NCBI GenBank assembly: GCA_020152595.1
Contig: JAIGNY010000165.1
Location: 773,501-837,500 of the forward strand
Length of the DNA stretch: 64,000 nucleotides
Source: Chiridota heheva
Taxonomy: Eukaryota > Echinodermata > Holothuroidea > Apodida > Chiridotidae
Direction: 5' to 3'
Below, in pieces: positions 22,246 to 33,200 of this stretch (its first letter is position 1; each line of letters opens with the position of its first letter). The notes under the pieces were generated by a model. The model ran no database searches and was not told where the DNA came from. It saw only the letters and a program-made list of their open reading frames with translations. Position numbers and translations under genes: made by a program.

Positions 22246-22648
22246 CTTATTGGCTCCCCCCAACCCCTCTGCAACAATTGCCATTGCACCCTCACAATCC
22301 ATCACGTTCTCCTTGCTTGCCCCCTGTACAACCTTCCCAGAGCTTCCCTCGCTTCCTACAACTCAATTGCTGAGTTCTTCCAGAAAAATCCTCTGGATGA
22401 AATTATCTCCTTCCTTCATCATGCCTCCCTCTACGACCATATTTAATTCTTCTCTTCCACCCCTCTTTACTTTGTTTTTGTTTCAACCATGTACCTCCCC
22501 TCACGATCACAGCTTTCTGACCATTTGTCCTTAAATTTCTCTCATTCTCCCCCTGTTTCCTTTACTTCCGACCTCTAGAATGATCTAACCTCTCAGGCAC
22601 AATTTGACCCTCGCTGTCGTGGTGTCATTAAGCCCTCATCAAACAAAC
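22246..22648 (+). mobile_element. Second 3' end of LINE family 1 (intron 1)
   Basis: Begins within the ORF2 C-terminal region and encodes the end that in copy A reads TQLLSSSKN..HASLYNHI, then the 3' UTR and TCAAACAAAC tail. The following ACAACTAGTCT (22649-22659) again resembles the flank before the preceding fragment, suggesting two successive insertions at one site. Confidence 0.75.
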
Positions 22649-23079
22649 ACAACTAGTCTTGATTCCAGTCGTTTCTACACAAATAATACCAAACCTAAAA
22701 CTTATATATCTCCTTTATATATAGACTTTTGAACGCTTTCTTCACCATTTGGTGTCTTGTGAAGACCTGTATCATGTAAGATGGAATTGCTTGATTCCTG
22801 CACTAATCCTTGAAAAGAAAAAAAGCTTTACAAAGATGGAAATTAAGTCTTTAAAACTTGACGAGTGACTTCAAATACCAGATGGTGTGTAGTATATGTC
22901 ACAATCTTAGTATTTTGGCATACAATTAAGAACTATGAATATTCATATAAGATCTGCCCATACGTACATCACAAATTAGTTGAACATAGATAATATATTA
23001 ATTTGAAATTATTTTGATGGGAATTTCAGCTAATTCCAACGAAGCCTTGTTTTCACCTGCCTTTGTTTGTTTGTCTGTC

Positions 23080-23800
23080 ATCAACATATCTCTGACTCCA
23101 AATCAATTCTCACAGGCATCTTAAGCATGCGCGCTCTGGTCTTATTCACTTATCTTACAAATCATAATTTACGCTCTTATTCCTCAGCGAAGAAATTCAT
23201 CTTCTTCTAGATCCCCAGCCACATTGGTATCTCTGGGAAAGAAAGGCTGACAGAGCAGCCAACAACGCGCTGTGAAACCACATTTCACCAATCCTTATTC
23301 CGCGCTCATGATTTCCACCTCAACATTTCCAGCTACTTCATGGAGACCTGGCAAGACTCCTGGAATCTTGAGACCAGTAACAAACTTTACACTATCAATC
23401 CCAAAGTAGGGACCAACCGCTCCTTACACAGTCACAATCATAGAGAGGACGTTGCTGTCACCCGCACACGTTTTGTCACTCCTTTCTCACCCACTCATAC
23501 CTCCTATCAGGCTCTCCCAAACCTCTGTGCCCAACTTGCAACACTGATCTGTCTATCAAGCATATCCTCTTAACCTGTGTCTTATATCTGAACTCCATAT
23601 CACTCCTTTCCTCCTCCACCTTCATTTCTAATCTCTTCAAGAACAATCCCTCCTCCAACATCATCACCTTCCTCTGCAATAGCAACTTATCTCCATCCTT
23701 ATTCTAGCACCTTAAATTTCTAACACCCTCTCGGCAGATTTGACTCTTGACTGTTGCAGTGCTGTCAAGCATCAACCAACCAAATCATACCAAACCAAAC
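23080..23800 (+). mobile_element. LINE-2 fragment: RNase H end and 3' UTR (intron 1)
   Basis: Translates in pieces to ISDSKSILTGIL, a broken IPSHIGISGKERADRAANNAL (RNase H third and fourth acidic positions) and the C-terminal Cys cluster region, then a 3' end GACTCTTGACTGTTGCAGTG followed by CAAACCAAACC. Stops interrupt the frame. It belongs with 14955-15402. Confidence 0.7.
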
Positions 23801-24180
23801 CAAAAGAGTGATTTAACTTTGTTGACATTTTAGCCAGCTTTTTTGATGTAACAGTAGAAAAATCAGAAGAAATGGTCACTGACCCCTACAATTTGACCAC
23901 GAGGCAGAGTGGAAATGGGGGATACCCATTTTTTCTCTCCTCCCTATCCCCTCTCCCATTCATCTCCATCCTAACTCTAGCACCTTAAGTTTCTAGCACC
24001 TTCTCGGCACATTTGACTCTGACTGTTGCGGTGCTGTTAAACATCCACAAACCAAACCAAAAGTGCGATTTAACTAATTAGCCAGCTTTTTTATGTAACA
24101 GTAGAAAAACCAGAAGAAATGGTCACTGACCCCTACAATTTTACCACGAAGCAGAGGGGATGGGAGGTACCCATTAAAGT
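23680..24180 (+). repeat. Direct duplication of about 250 bp including a LINE-2 3' end
   Basis: Unit 1 (about 23680-23935) and unit 2 (about 23936-24180) both carry CTCCATCCT, TAGCACCTTAA, the LINE-2 terminal motif, AAACCAAACCAAAAG, GATTTAACT, AGCCAGCTTTTTT, GTAACAGTAGAAAAA, CAGAAGAAATGGTCACTG and ACCCCTACAATTT. Both the LINE tail and its flank are repeated, so this is a local duplication after insertion. It ends ~130 bp before exon B1. Confidence 0.75.
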
Positions 24181-24306
24181 CAAGAACCACATACTTTTTT
24201 TAAGAAAGTGAAGTTGAATTTTGTTTGATTTAATAATTCTTAATGGTCATTCCAAAAGGAAAAACTGCATTTATCATAACTACTATATTTTCTTCCACCA
24301 TTCTAG

Positions 24307-24613
24307 ATTGGGAGCATTCTGTCAGACTTGTTGGTGGTAACTCGATTGCTGAAGGACGTGTTGAATTTTACGATAACCAGTGGTAGGACGCCCTGCTCCG
24401 ATGATTTAAATGAAGAGACAGCCAGAGTTATTTGCATAGATCTGGGATTCATTACGGCCAAAGCTTACAACTCTCTGACTGTCAATTCTGCGGGACAGTC
24501 TTCTGGCTTCTACTACTATTGTACCACATATGATTTCACATTGGAGGACTGCTTACAAATGTTTTTCAGTTCCAGCTGTTTTTCTCCTGGAGCATCAGTG
24601 GTCTGTCAAACAG
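24307..24613 (+). pseudogene. SRCR domain exon B1 with a one-base frameshift
   Basis: The acceptor TTCTAG ends at 24306 and the donor GTCAGT starts at 24614. In the incoming phase the exon reads DWEHSVRLVGG, EGRVEFYDNQW and then a TAG stop at about 24385. One base later the frame continues RTPCSDDL, VICIDLGF, AYNSL, YYYC, LEDC and VVCQTG to the donor in phase 1. Sister exon B2 has RWLTPC at the same point, so one surplus T after the TGG codon accounts for everything. Exon length is 307 bp, where 306 would keep phase. All six cysteines exist across the two frames. Either this allele is broken, the exon is skipped (a 1-1 exon can be dropped without shifting the rest), or the base is an assembly error. 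Neither option can be chosen from sequence alone. Confidence 0.85.
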
Positions 24614-24975
24614 GTCAGTCATGGTCAGCAAGTAGTCTTTAGACTTAAGAAAAATATTCTAGTATCCAAGTAGACATGCATGTTTATCAAAGAGGGCAGT
24701 AAAAGGACAAAATGATGAAGAAAATGTTTTTGTTGTTATTATCATTATTACAAGTTTATGTATTGTTAGTGTTTCCATAAATTAGAACATGTCACCCTCT
24801 AAAGTACAGCAAATGTGTGTCTGTGTTTGAAGATCAGTCATCATGTTAATGTTAATATTAATATAAAACAAGAATGCAATCCACGTAGTTGCTGGTCTCA
24901 TCACCACTTGTCATTTAGCAATGACCTACCCTTTATATGATTCTGTATCATTCTGTATATCAGATTTAAAACTTT
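24614..24975. other. Intron 2, 5' part
   Basis: No feature recognised beyond the splice donor. Confidence 0.4.
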
Positions 24976-25490
24976 GACCTCATAACAGTCACCTTTGACT
25001 TTTCCCCTCACAGCAATGCAATAGTTCCCATAAGGCCCCCATAAAATGAAAAATTCCATTTACCTCAGTCAAACACTGCAGCAGAAATGTGAAAATAAGT
25101 TTATTACCACTTGACATTTGTACTCGAAAGTCTGTGCGGCACAACTTCACCTTACAGGGTACCATGCTACTACAGTACTTTGGATCACAATTGGCCAAAA
25201 ACTTTTTATGTTTATATTGGCTCAAATTTCTTCAATTTGAACAAATATTTGACCTTTAACTTGACTTTTTCAGAAGCCAAACTATTACATGCATATCACA
25301 AGTTACACTGCTATTTTACTCTTTATGTCCCATCCATAACTCTTGTCTGTTGACCTTATAATAGTTCACCTTTGACTTTTCCCATCTAAACAATGCAATA
25401 GTACCCATAAAGGCCCCCATAATGTGCAAAGTCCCATTCACCCCATTCAAGAAGCACAGCAGAAAGGTGAAAATAAGCTTCATTGTCAGT
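24976..25490. repeat. Two direct copies of about 140 bp separated by about 230 bp
   Basis: 24976-25120 and 25350-25490 share GACCT-ATAA-AGT, CACCTTTGACTTTTCCC, CAATGCAATAGT-CCCATAA, GGCCCCCATAA and AGCAGAAA-GTGAAAATAAG. No coding frame was recognised. Confidence 0.6.
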
Positions 25491-27922
25491 TTATGTATCT
25501 AAAGTTTCATTGATATAACAATCAGTAAGCTGTTGTAATATCTCTATAAGAAAATTACTATTTACTAATTACTATTTTTAGACATAATTGTTTTTCTCTT
25601 TGAATACCATTAGTCTAGGCCTATCTGTAACATATCGAGAAGAGAAGAAAATAGAAGATTAATTAGTAACAAAGTTAATAAAAAAGTGAAGTAACTTAAC
25701 GCAAACGAAACGAGGTAGTTGTTAAAAAAAATTGTCGAGGCCTGCACTGAAACACTGGTTTTAATACAAATACTCTGCTCTTACATGCTTAGGATTTGTA
25801 CAATATTTACGCTTCTCATGCTTGTTTTGATTATTTGCATCTTCAAAAACTAATTCCAAATACGTCTGTTCCGGTGTTTTGATTTTTCACTCGGTGGCAC
25901 ACACGATTTAGAGGAAGACTTTAAATCGTCCACCTTGCATACATGAGAGAAGGGACATTATCACAAATCAAGATTGAATGTTGCGTGTAATATCATTTCT
26001 TTATTGAATAAATCATGATGAAAAATTAATTATCAGGATATTTGACTAAGCTTAGCATTTCTGTCGAAAGTATAATGTTAAGTGCTTAAAAACAATTGGT
26101 GAAAAATGGTTTTACACATGTACTACTGCAAAAGGACAAACTTCTGATAAATCACTGTGCTGGACCAAATGAGAAACCCCAGAGAAAAGGCTTAAGAAAT
26201 CATTTCTTTGCCAATATGCCACTATACATTGGGGCGCTAGGCCCTACATCCCGATTTGTGCCTTTAAACAAATGGTAAACATATCAAATACGACTTACTA
26301 CTAAAACCAATAAAGAAAACAAAAAATTTGAGCTAAATTGTCTTGAAACAGATTATTGTCATGGCTGTTTTAGTGTTTTCGATATACAGTAAGCATGCAT
26401 GCACGTAAACGCCTGAGAATTTAAATAGGCCACGGTAGAGGGGTACTATAACGCGGCAGGTCGTTTGTTTACAAAAACATTTAAGCGTATCATGCATACG
26501 CAACATTAGTCCAAATGTAGGTTATGGGCTATGCATAATACACTGACTACTGGTATTCCTACGACTATTTTTCATTTATGTTAATTTTTCTTGATGTTAG
26601 GTTGTCCTGTAAGTATGCACAATTTTAAAATTTATTTAGTTCAGCACACAGGGGTCAAAAACATTTTCAATTTCGTTGAGTTCTCTGTAGAACCCTATCA
26701 TCGTCAGCGGATCCAGACTAGCCTTACGTAATCTCTATAGGCGTAGGCTAGGCCTACAGTAAGTGTAGGCTCATTTTGCAAAAGAACATTAAAATTGCAA
26801 TGTTCTGTAATAAATCAATAGAACGAACAGCTGAATATAGTATTAAAAGATAACTGATTAATTCCTTCGGCATTTACAATATATATCTAAGGAAAATATT
26901 TTTGATTTTCACATTATTTTGTGTATTTCCCCTTAATTTAGGGTAAACCCAAATTCCAAGAATTTGACATAAATGTATCAAAACGTTTATTTCAAAGGTC
27001 AGGTACAATCTGAATTACATAATCCAGAGAAAGATGCGATTATGTTTAATGAATTAAGTCTTGAATTTCCATTTTTCTCCTTTTTTAATTTTATGTGCCT
27101 TTGGCATCAATCTGAAAACAGGAATTAATGCTTGAATTCTGAACCCTCAAAAATAGTTTTTGATATGGGGCACTAAATTTGATACCATATTCAGTCTTTT
27201 CATTAGAAAATGACTCTAAATAGTCTTACCTTTACTGTTCAAAACCTGTTATTATTATTTTTTCATTTCTATACATTATTATATAGTAATTATTATTAAA
27301 TACATTTAGGAAGCGCTAAACAACTTGCAGCAGGGGTTTTATTTAATATATACCATGAAATAGGGGCCAACAAATCGTGCAGCATTTGGTTGAATTTCAA
27401 CCAATCAAACAACTTGAATTGAGTTCTAAACATTGTGTCCATATAAAGATTTTGCCTCTTTAAATAATTCAAAATATAGAATCAGTTACAATGTGACCAT
27501 TTTACAGTATTTTCAATTTTTTGGCCGCATTGTGCAATAATTTGTGGCATAGACAGATGAACACGTTTTCAATTGTTTGTGTATTAAACTCCTTTGTTTT
27601 CCAATCCTCTCTAACGTATATTTTGAAGGGCCATTATCTGATTCATCCAGATAATTTTAAACTTGAGACACCTATTGTAGAGCATCAGGTAATCAGCAAA
27701 GAAGAAAACAAATTAACTGCTTAAAACTGAAGAACACATTTTAAAGAATTACTTCAAGATATTGAACTGTGTTTATCTGATGACTTCACAAAGTTTGCCC
27801 GAATTCTAAAATCTTGAAACATTGATTGACCATAACCGAAAAACTACATAAGCCTTTTGAAAGATTTAGAGGACATTTTACTCAGAATTTAATATTCTTT
27901 TACATATATAAGAACTAGATGG
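25491..27922. other. Gene-free intron stretch
   Basis: AT-rich intronic DNA. TAGGCCTA-type words near 25617 and 26750. No exon with SRCR motifs or other recognisable element. Confidence 0.5.
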
Positions 27923-28032
27923 TTAAAGGAGTATTCCCATGGAGTTTTTTTTAAAATATATATGATAGAGGAGAATAAAAGAAGCAGATTGGTAAAAAAA
28001 CCCAAGTTAATATCTTATTCCTACTAGATCAA

Positions 28033-30956
28033 GGACAGTAAAACCAACACTTGGAACAACTTTATCTCTTCTCTCACCACCAACACCCCCACGAAGAAGA
28101 TTTGGAGAATGGTTAACAACTTCCACGGCAGAGTGGGCAAATCTCCCATCTCCCATCTCTCTTGGAATAGTAACCCTCTCACCGCAAAAAAGGACATCGT
28201 TAACCACCTCGCCGCCTCTTTTAGCAACATCTCGTCCTCGACCAACTACCCTAATGCTTTCAAAGCCAAAAAAGCGTGTGATGAAGCCCGGAGTATCACC
28301 TTCCCTCTGACAACACCAAAAGCTACAACATCCCTTTCACCCTTTATGAATTAAAACAAGCCATCCACGATGCTGGCTGCACCTCCAAGGGCCCAGATAA
28401 TATCCCCTACCAGTTCCTGAAACACCTCCCCATCAAGGCCACCACCACCCTTTTCACCAACTCTCAACCACATTTGGTCCTCACACTCCTTTCCCCTTAT
28501 TTAGAGGACAGCTATTGTCATCCCCATCCTTAAACCGGGGAAGGAGGGTACCGACCCCTCCAGCTACGGACCCATCGCCTCACTTGCTGTCTCTGTAAAA
28601 TTATGGAAAAAATCACTAATCAGAGACTAAACTGGTTCCTCGAGACCAACAGAATCCTCTCCCCTCACCAAAGCGGCTTCCGAAAACGTTGCAATACCCT
28701 AGACAAGTTAATTACGCTCGACAACGCTCGACACCGCTCGACACCGCTATCCAGGAATTCTTTGCAAAAAAGGAACACCTTATTGCCATATTTTTTGACC
28801 TCCAGAAAGCTTTCGATACTACTTCAAAATACGGCATTACCCGCTAACTTCACACCATTGGCCTCAGAGGCCAACTCCCCATCTTTATTCAAAACTTCCT
28901 CTCACCCAGGCAGTTCCAAGCTCGTATGGGCCACACCCTCTCCAACCCGTACCTCCAAGAAGAGGGCGTCCCCCAAGGCAGCATCCTCTCTCCCACTCTC
29001 TTCAACCTGAGCATCAATGACATCGCGGATAACCTTGGCCCCAACATCAAACGTACCTTATATGTGGATGACTTCACCATCTTCTACTCCTTCCCTAGCT
29101 CTCCTATTGCTGAAAATAGGCTCCAAATCAGCCTCACAGGCTGCAAGTCTGGAGCAACAATAACGGTTTTAAATTCTCCAAAGACAAGACGGTCTGCATG
29201 CACTTTTGTCATTTCAACAACCTCCACCCCAACCCGAACTTTGTGCTCAATGGAAATCGCATCTCTAAAGTTGAACACACAAAGTTCCTGGGTCCAACTC
29301 TTGACCCCAGGCTCACCTACAAGCAACACATCACCAACCTGAAACTAAAGTGCAACAGCTCCCTCAACTTCCTCCGGCTCCTCTCCAACACCACTTGGGG
29401 AGCTGACCGCTATGCTCTCCTCAAAATTTTCAGGCTCACCATTCGTGCCAAGCTTGACTATGGCAATATTGTCTACTGTGTCGCTCACAATTCATACCTC
29501 AACCACATCAACACCATCCGAAATGAAGCCCTCAGGCTTTGTCTAGGAGCCTACAGGACCTCCCCAATCACCAGCCTTCATGTTGAAGCCAACAAACCCC
29601 CCTTTGTACTTAGATGTAGAAAGCTTAGCCTCTTCTATGCTTTTAGAGTCCTCACCAACACCCAGAACCCTGTTTACAACCTCATTAGGTACCCCAATTT
29701 CTCCTCCCTCTTTTATAGGACTAAAACCCTATCCCCTCCCTTCAGCTTACGCATTAAATCAGACCTCTTCAATCTCAGCATCAACCTCGCCACTCTCGGC
29801 ACCTACTCCTGGCCCACTTTTCCTCCTTGGGCCACCCCCCTCCCTTCTGTCCACCTAGACCTCTCCACTTATCATAAAACTCAGTCTCAAACCCACCCTA
29901 ACCTCTTCATCAATTTCCACAACCAAATCAAAGACCAACTCTCAAATTACACCTCCATCAATACTGATGGCTCCAAGGAAGGCAACAAGACAGCTGCTGC
30001 TGCCATCATCCAAGACATCACCCTCAGTAGCAGACTTCCTGACTATTCATCCATCTTTTCAGCCGAGGCTAAGGCCATTCTCCTTACCCTCAACTCTATA
30101 GAGTATACTCTCCTCTCAGCCATTTTGCCATTTTCTCCGGCTCAAAGGCTGTTCTTACTTCATTACTCAATCTTAAATAGGATAACCTCACATGCCACCT
30201 CCTCCTCCAGAAACTTTTTTCTCCCACCCTCTGCAGGAAAAGGGTTCTTTTCTTCTGGATACTCAGCCATGTTGGCATCCCTGGCAATGAGGGCTAATGC
30301 AACGCTAAGCTTGCCCTCAACCTCCTCCCTACCCCTTTTCCCAAAACCCTCTCTGACATCAAACCGCTTATTGCTTCCCTTCTTCATGACCGCTGGCAAA
30401 CCTCATGGAACTCCCAAATTGATAACAAAGTCCATGTCATCCAGCCCAAAATCCCGATCAAATCCACCATCAACACCTCTCTCGTATCGACAACGTTTAT
30501 ATTACCCGTCTTAGAATTGGTCACACCCACCTCACTCACTCCCACCTCCTTATTGGTCCCCCCCAACCCCTCAATAACAATTGCCACTGCATCCTCACTA
30601 TCCATCACGTTCTCCTTGCTTGCCCCCTGTACAACCTTCCCAGAGCTTTCCTTGCTCCCCACAACTCAATTGCTGAGTTCTTCCAGAAAAATCCTCCGGA
30701 TCAAATTATCTCCTTTCTTCATCATGCTTCCCTCTACAACCATATTTAAATCTCCTCTTCCACCCCCTCCCTACTTTGTTTTTCTTTCATTCATGCACCT
30801 CCTCTCTCGATCACAGCTTTCTGACTTTTGTTCTTAAATTTCTCTCATTCGCCCCCTGTTTTCTTTCCTTCCTACCTCTAAAATGATCTGACCTCTCAGG
30901 CACAATTTGACCCTCGTTGTCATGGTGCCGTTAAGACCTCATCAAACAAACAAACA
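28033..30956 (+). mobile_element. LINE family 1, copy B (5' truncated, nested in copy C)
   Basis: Begins at a point equal to about 10926 of copy A and runs to a (CAAA)n tail. An 11 bp direct repeat TACTAGATCAA flanks it (28022-28032 and 30957-30967). The target is the 5' junction of copy C. It contains palm and thumb of RT (GSILSPTLFNLSINDIADN at about 28978; YVDDFTIF at about 29062), a long open frame at 29198-30514 reading the thumb, linker and much of RNase H, then the C-terminal Cys cluster and 3' UTR. Frameshifts break RT and RNase H; endonuclease and ORF1 are absent. Confidence 0.9.
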
Positions 30957-30967
30957 TACTAGATCAA

Positions 30968-31445
30968 ACCCACCATCCACAACCTCTCCCATGTCAACAA
31001 TGTTCACATTACTCGTCTTAGAATAGGTCACACCCACCTCACTCACTACCACCTCCTTATTGGCTCCCCCAACCCCTCTGCAACAATTGCCATTGCACCC
31101 TCACAGTCCATCACGTTCTCCTTGCTTGCCCCCTGTACAACCTTCCCAGAGATCCTTTGCTCCCCACAACTTAATAGCCAAGCTCTTCCAGAAAAACCCT
31201 CCAGATAAAATTATCTCCTTCCTTTATCATGCTTCCCTCTACAACCATATTTAGTCCTCCTCTCCCATCCCCCTCTCTTTACTTTTTTTTTCTTCACCCA
31301 TGCACCTCCTCTCTTGATCCCAGCTTTCTGGCTTTTCTCTCAACTCCCCCTGTTTTCTTTCCTTCTTATCTCTGGAATGATTTAACCTCTCAGGCCAAAT
31401 TTAACCCTCGTTGTCATTGTGCTGTTAAGCTCTCATCAAACAAAC
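30968..31445 (+). mobile_element. LINE family 1, copy C (3' end only)
   Basis: Contains the ORF2 C-terminal region (reading, with shifts, a Cys-His cluster and HASLYNHI) and the 3' UTR ending TCAAACAAACA. ATTCCTAC at 28017-28024 (before copy B) and 31446-31453 (after copy C) is the target duplication of C. Copy C is therefore older than B and both are younger than FB2. Confidence 0.8.
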
Positions 31446-31792
31446 ATTCCTACAAGAAGTTATTGAATTTCAAAGAATGTTCTTGCCCGCATAAAAATGG
31501 TTTTTGCACCGAGTCTTAAGTTATCATTATGATGTCATCATAGCACTTTCTATACTAATCTTTATGTATTTCTTTGAAAATTAATTACCAATTTTTCATA
31601 ATTAAAACATGAGGTATGTGAACAGATTGGAAAACATTGTAAAAAAATTTTCTATAGTATTCTTAATCCTTTTTTGAAATCCTTTTTTTGAATTTTCTTA
31701 AATTCTTTTGAAGAAAAAATGTTCCTAATAATTAAGAAAATATACAATTTTTTTTTTTTTAGATGCATAAAGAATATAGTACAGGAAGTGCT

Positions 31793-31940
31793 GTGATGAC
31801 ATCATAATGATGACATCATAATGATGACATCATAATGATGACATCATAATGATGACATCATAATGATGACATCATAATGATGACATCATAATGATGACAT
31901 CATAATGATGACATCATAATGATGACATCATAATGATGAC
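31793..31940. repeat. Minisatellite of a 14 bp hairpin unit
   Basis: Ten full units of ATGATGACATCATA (the first starts GTGATG) and a partial one, almost without variation. Each unit is an inverted repeat, ATGATG-A-CATCAT. The left arm of FB2 holds only one to one and a half such units at 31525-31545, so the array grew in one arm only. Confidence 0.95.
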
Positions 31941-32267
31941 TTAGACTGAGTACAAAAGTCATTTTTGTGTGGGCAAGAAAAGTCATTAAAGTTCAATAAC
32001 TTCTTCCAGGAATGAGAATTCAACATGATTTTTGCATCAATATGTTTCTTAAAATTTTCTCTGTTAGATATATAAAATAAACTTCCATGGGAATATTCCT
32101 TTAAGGGTATTTATAAATGGTACTGTACTATATAATGTCTGAATTAATCAGCTATAGGGATCAATAATTATAATCTAAAATAATTCCACTATACAATTCT
32201 AAATTTAGTGATTAATTGGCTTTTTCTGGATGATTCTCTAACACAATCCTTCCTCTGTTTCTGATAG

Positions 32268-32588
32268 GTCAACGCAATTCTTACGATATTCGTCTGGTAA
32301 ACGGTTTCTCAGAGGGACAAGGAAGAATTGAAGTCCTTTCTGCAAACGCATGGAAAACGGTCAGTGTCAGTGAATTTGGAATTAATGAGGGTCGTGTGGC
32401 TTGTCAGCAACTGGGCTACATTGAGCTAATTAAACTGACATTTTTTGGAAGTGGAACAGGATCACAGGGGTGCATTGCTTCTCTGGTATGTAGCGGCGGG
32501 GAAGAGTCCCTCATGGATTGCTCATCAGTGGAATTCTCCTCTACCTGCAATCATTTGAATGATGTAGGTGTGGTTTGTAAAGTTCCAG
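32268..32588 (+). CDS. SRCR domain exon A2
   Basis: A 321 bp exon (107 codons), acceptor TGATAG before 32268, donor GTTAGT from 32589, phase 1 at both ends. It encodes an SRCR domain closely matching exon A1: IRLVNGFSEGQGRIEVL, GRVACQQLGYIEL, FGSGTGSQ, CSGGE, LMDC and CNHLNDVGVVCKVPG. The cysteine normally present after the W-T-hydrophobic motif (TIC in A1) is replaced: the sequence reads W-KTVSVSEF. An additional cysteine appears in SQGCIASL. The total stays six, but the usual C2-C7 disulphide partner is gone. The donor is weaker than that of A1. It joins in phase to exon B2. Confidence 0.9.
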
Positions 32589-32671
32589 GTTAGTCATTTT
32601 ATTTATTTACATGTGGTATATTCAAATCATGGGCAATTGGGCATAGGAAAGGTCTGTGGACAGGTACAGAA
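32589..32671. other. Start of intron 3
   Basis: Short intronic segment between the exon A2 donor and the 16 bp minisatellite; nothing else seen. Confidence 0.4.
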
Positions 32672-33066
32672 GTTTATTTCTAGTCCGAAGGTTCAATAGG
32701 CTGAAGGTTCACTAGTCAGAAGGTTTACTAGTCCAAAGGTTCACTAGTCCGAAGGTTCATTAGGCTGAAGGTTCACTAGTCTGAAGGTTCACTAGTCCGA
32801 AGGTTCATTAGGCTGAAGGTTCACTAGTCTGAAGGTTCACTAGTCCAAAGGTTCACTATACCGAAGGCCTAATAGTCTGAAGGCCCGATAGTCTGCAGGC
32901 CCGATAGTCCAAAGGCCCAATAGTCCGAAGTTTCAATAGTCCATAGGTATACCCTAACCCTAACCTTTGACCTATTGGGCCTTCAGACTAGTAAACCTTC
33001 GAACTAGTGAACCATCAGACTAGTGGGCCTTTTCTTTCAGACTATTGAACTTTTAGGACTAGTGGG
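32672..33066. repeat. Inverted 16 bp minisatellite centred on a telomere-like motif
   Basis: Left array (32672-32948): about 17 units of TTCACTAGTCCGAAGG with variants (AGTCTGAAGG, AGGCTGAAGG, later GGCCCGATAGTC). Right array (32969-33066): about six units in reverse complement (CCTTCGAACTAGTGAACC type). The unit carries the palindrome ACTAGT. The whole forms a long imperfect hairpin with one arm expanded. Confidence 0.9.
32951..32965. repeat. Telomere-like (CCCTAA)n stretch
   Basis: ACCCTAACCCTAACC, two and a half vertebrate/echinoderm-type telomere units, at the turning point between the two inverted 16 bp arrays. It is too short to be a functional telomere. Confidence 0.7.
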
Positions 33067-33124
33067 CATTTCTACCCTTGTCCAATCTGTTTGACATTGA
33101 GAGATATGAAGACACTTTGGTATG

Positions 33125-33200
33125 AGCCAGCCAGTATTTCAACCCATGACTTTCCCATCTGGGAAAGTGCTCTACCAACCAATCAGGATCATCAAACCAA
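33125..33200 (-). other. tRNA-like Pol III promoter remnant
   Basis: On the - strand TGGTTGGTAGAGC matches the second half of a tRNA A box. CTTTCC-loop-GGAAAG can form an anticodon-like stem, and GGGTTGAAATAC resembles a B box. Acceptor and T stems do not pair well, so this is a tRNA pseudogene or SINE head, not a functional tRNA. Confidence 0.45.

Larger units (their letters stand above)
27923..32104. mobile_element. Foldback element FB2, disrupted by two LINEs
   Basis: The ends are TTAAAGGAGTATTCCCATGG (27923) and CCATGGGAATATTCC then TTTAA (to 32104); TTAA flanks both sides. With LINE copies B and C removed, the left arm (27923-28020 plus 31447-31556) pairs with the right arm (31783-32104): CAAGAAGTTATTGAA with TTCAATAACTTCTTCC, a CTTGCCCGCATAAAAATGG stretch with its complement, and a GATGTCATCATAGCACTT stretch with its complement. 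The loop is about 31557-31782. No transposase is present. TTAA flanks would fit piggyBac-like target choice, but the inner terminus AGGAATATTCCC is not the usual CCC start, so the class is open. Confidence 0.8.

Noticed and set aside
29198-30514. 438-codon frame as a host gene
   Set aside because: It reads the RT thumb, linker and shifted RNase H of LINE copy B, with the same order as in copies A and D.
31793-31940. CRISPR-like array
   Set aside because: Units are contiguous with no spacers, and the context is a eukaryotic intron.
33125-33200. Functional tRNA gene
   Set aside because: Only the A box and an anticodon-like stem are good; acceptor and T stems fail to pair.
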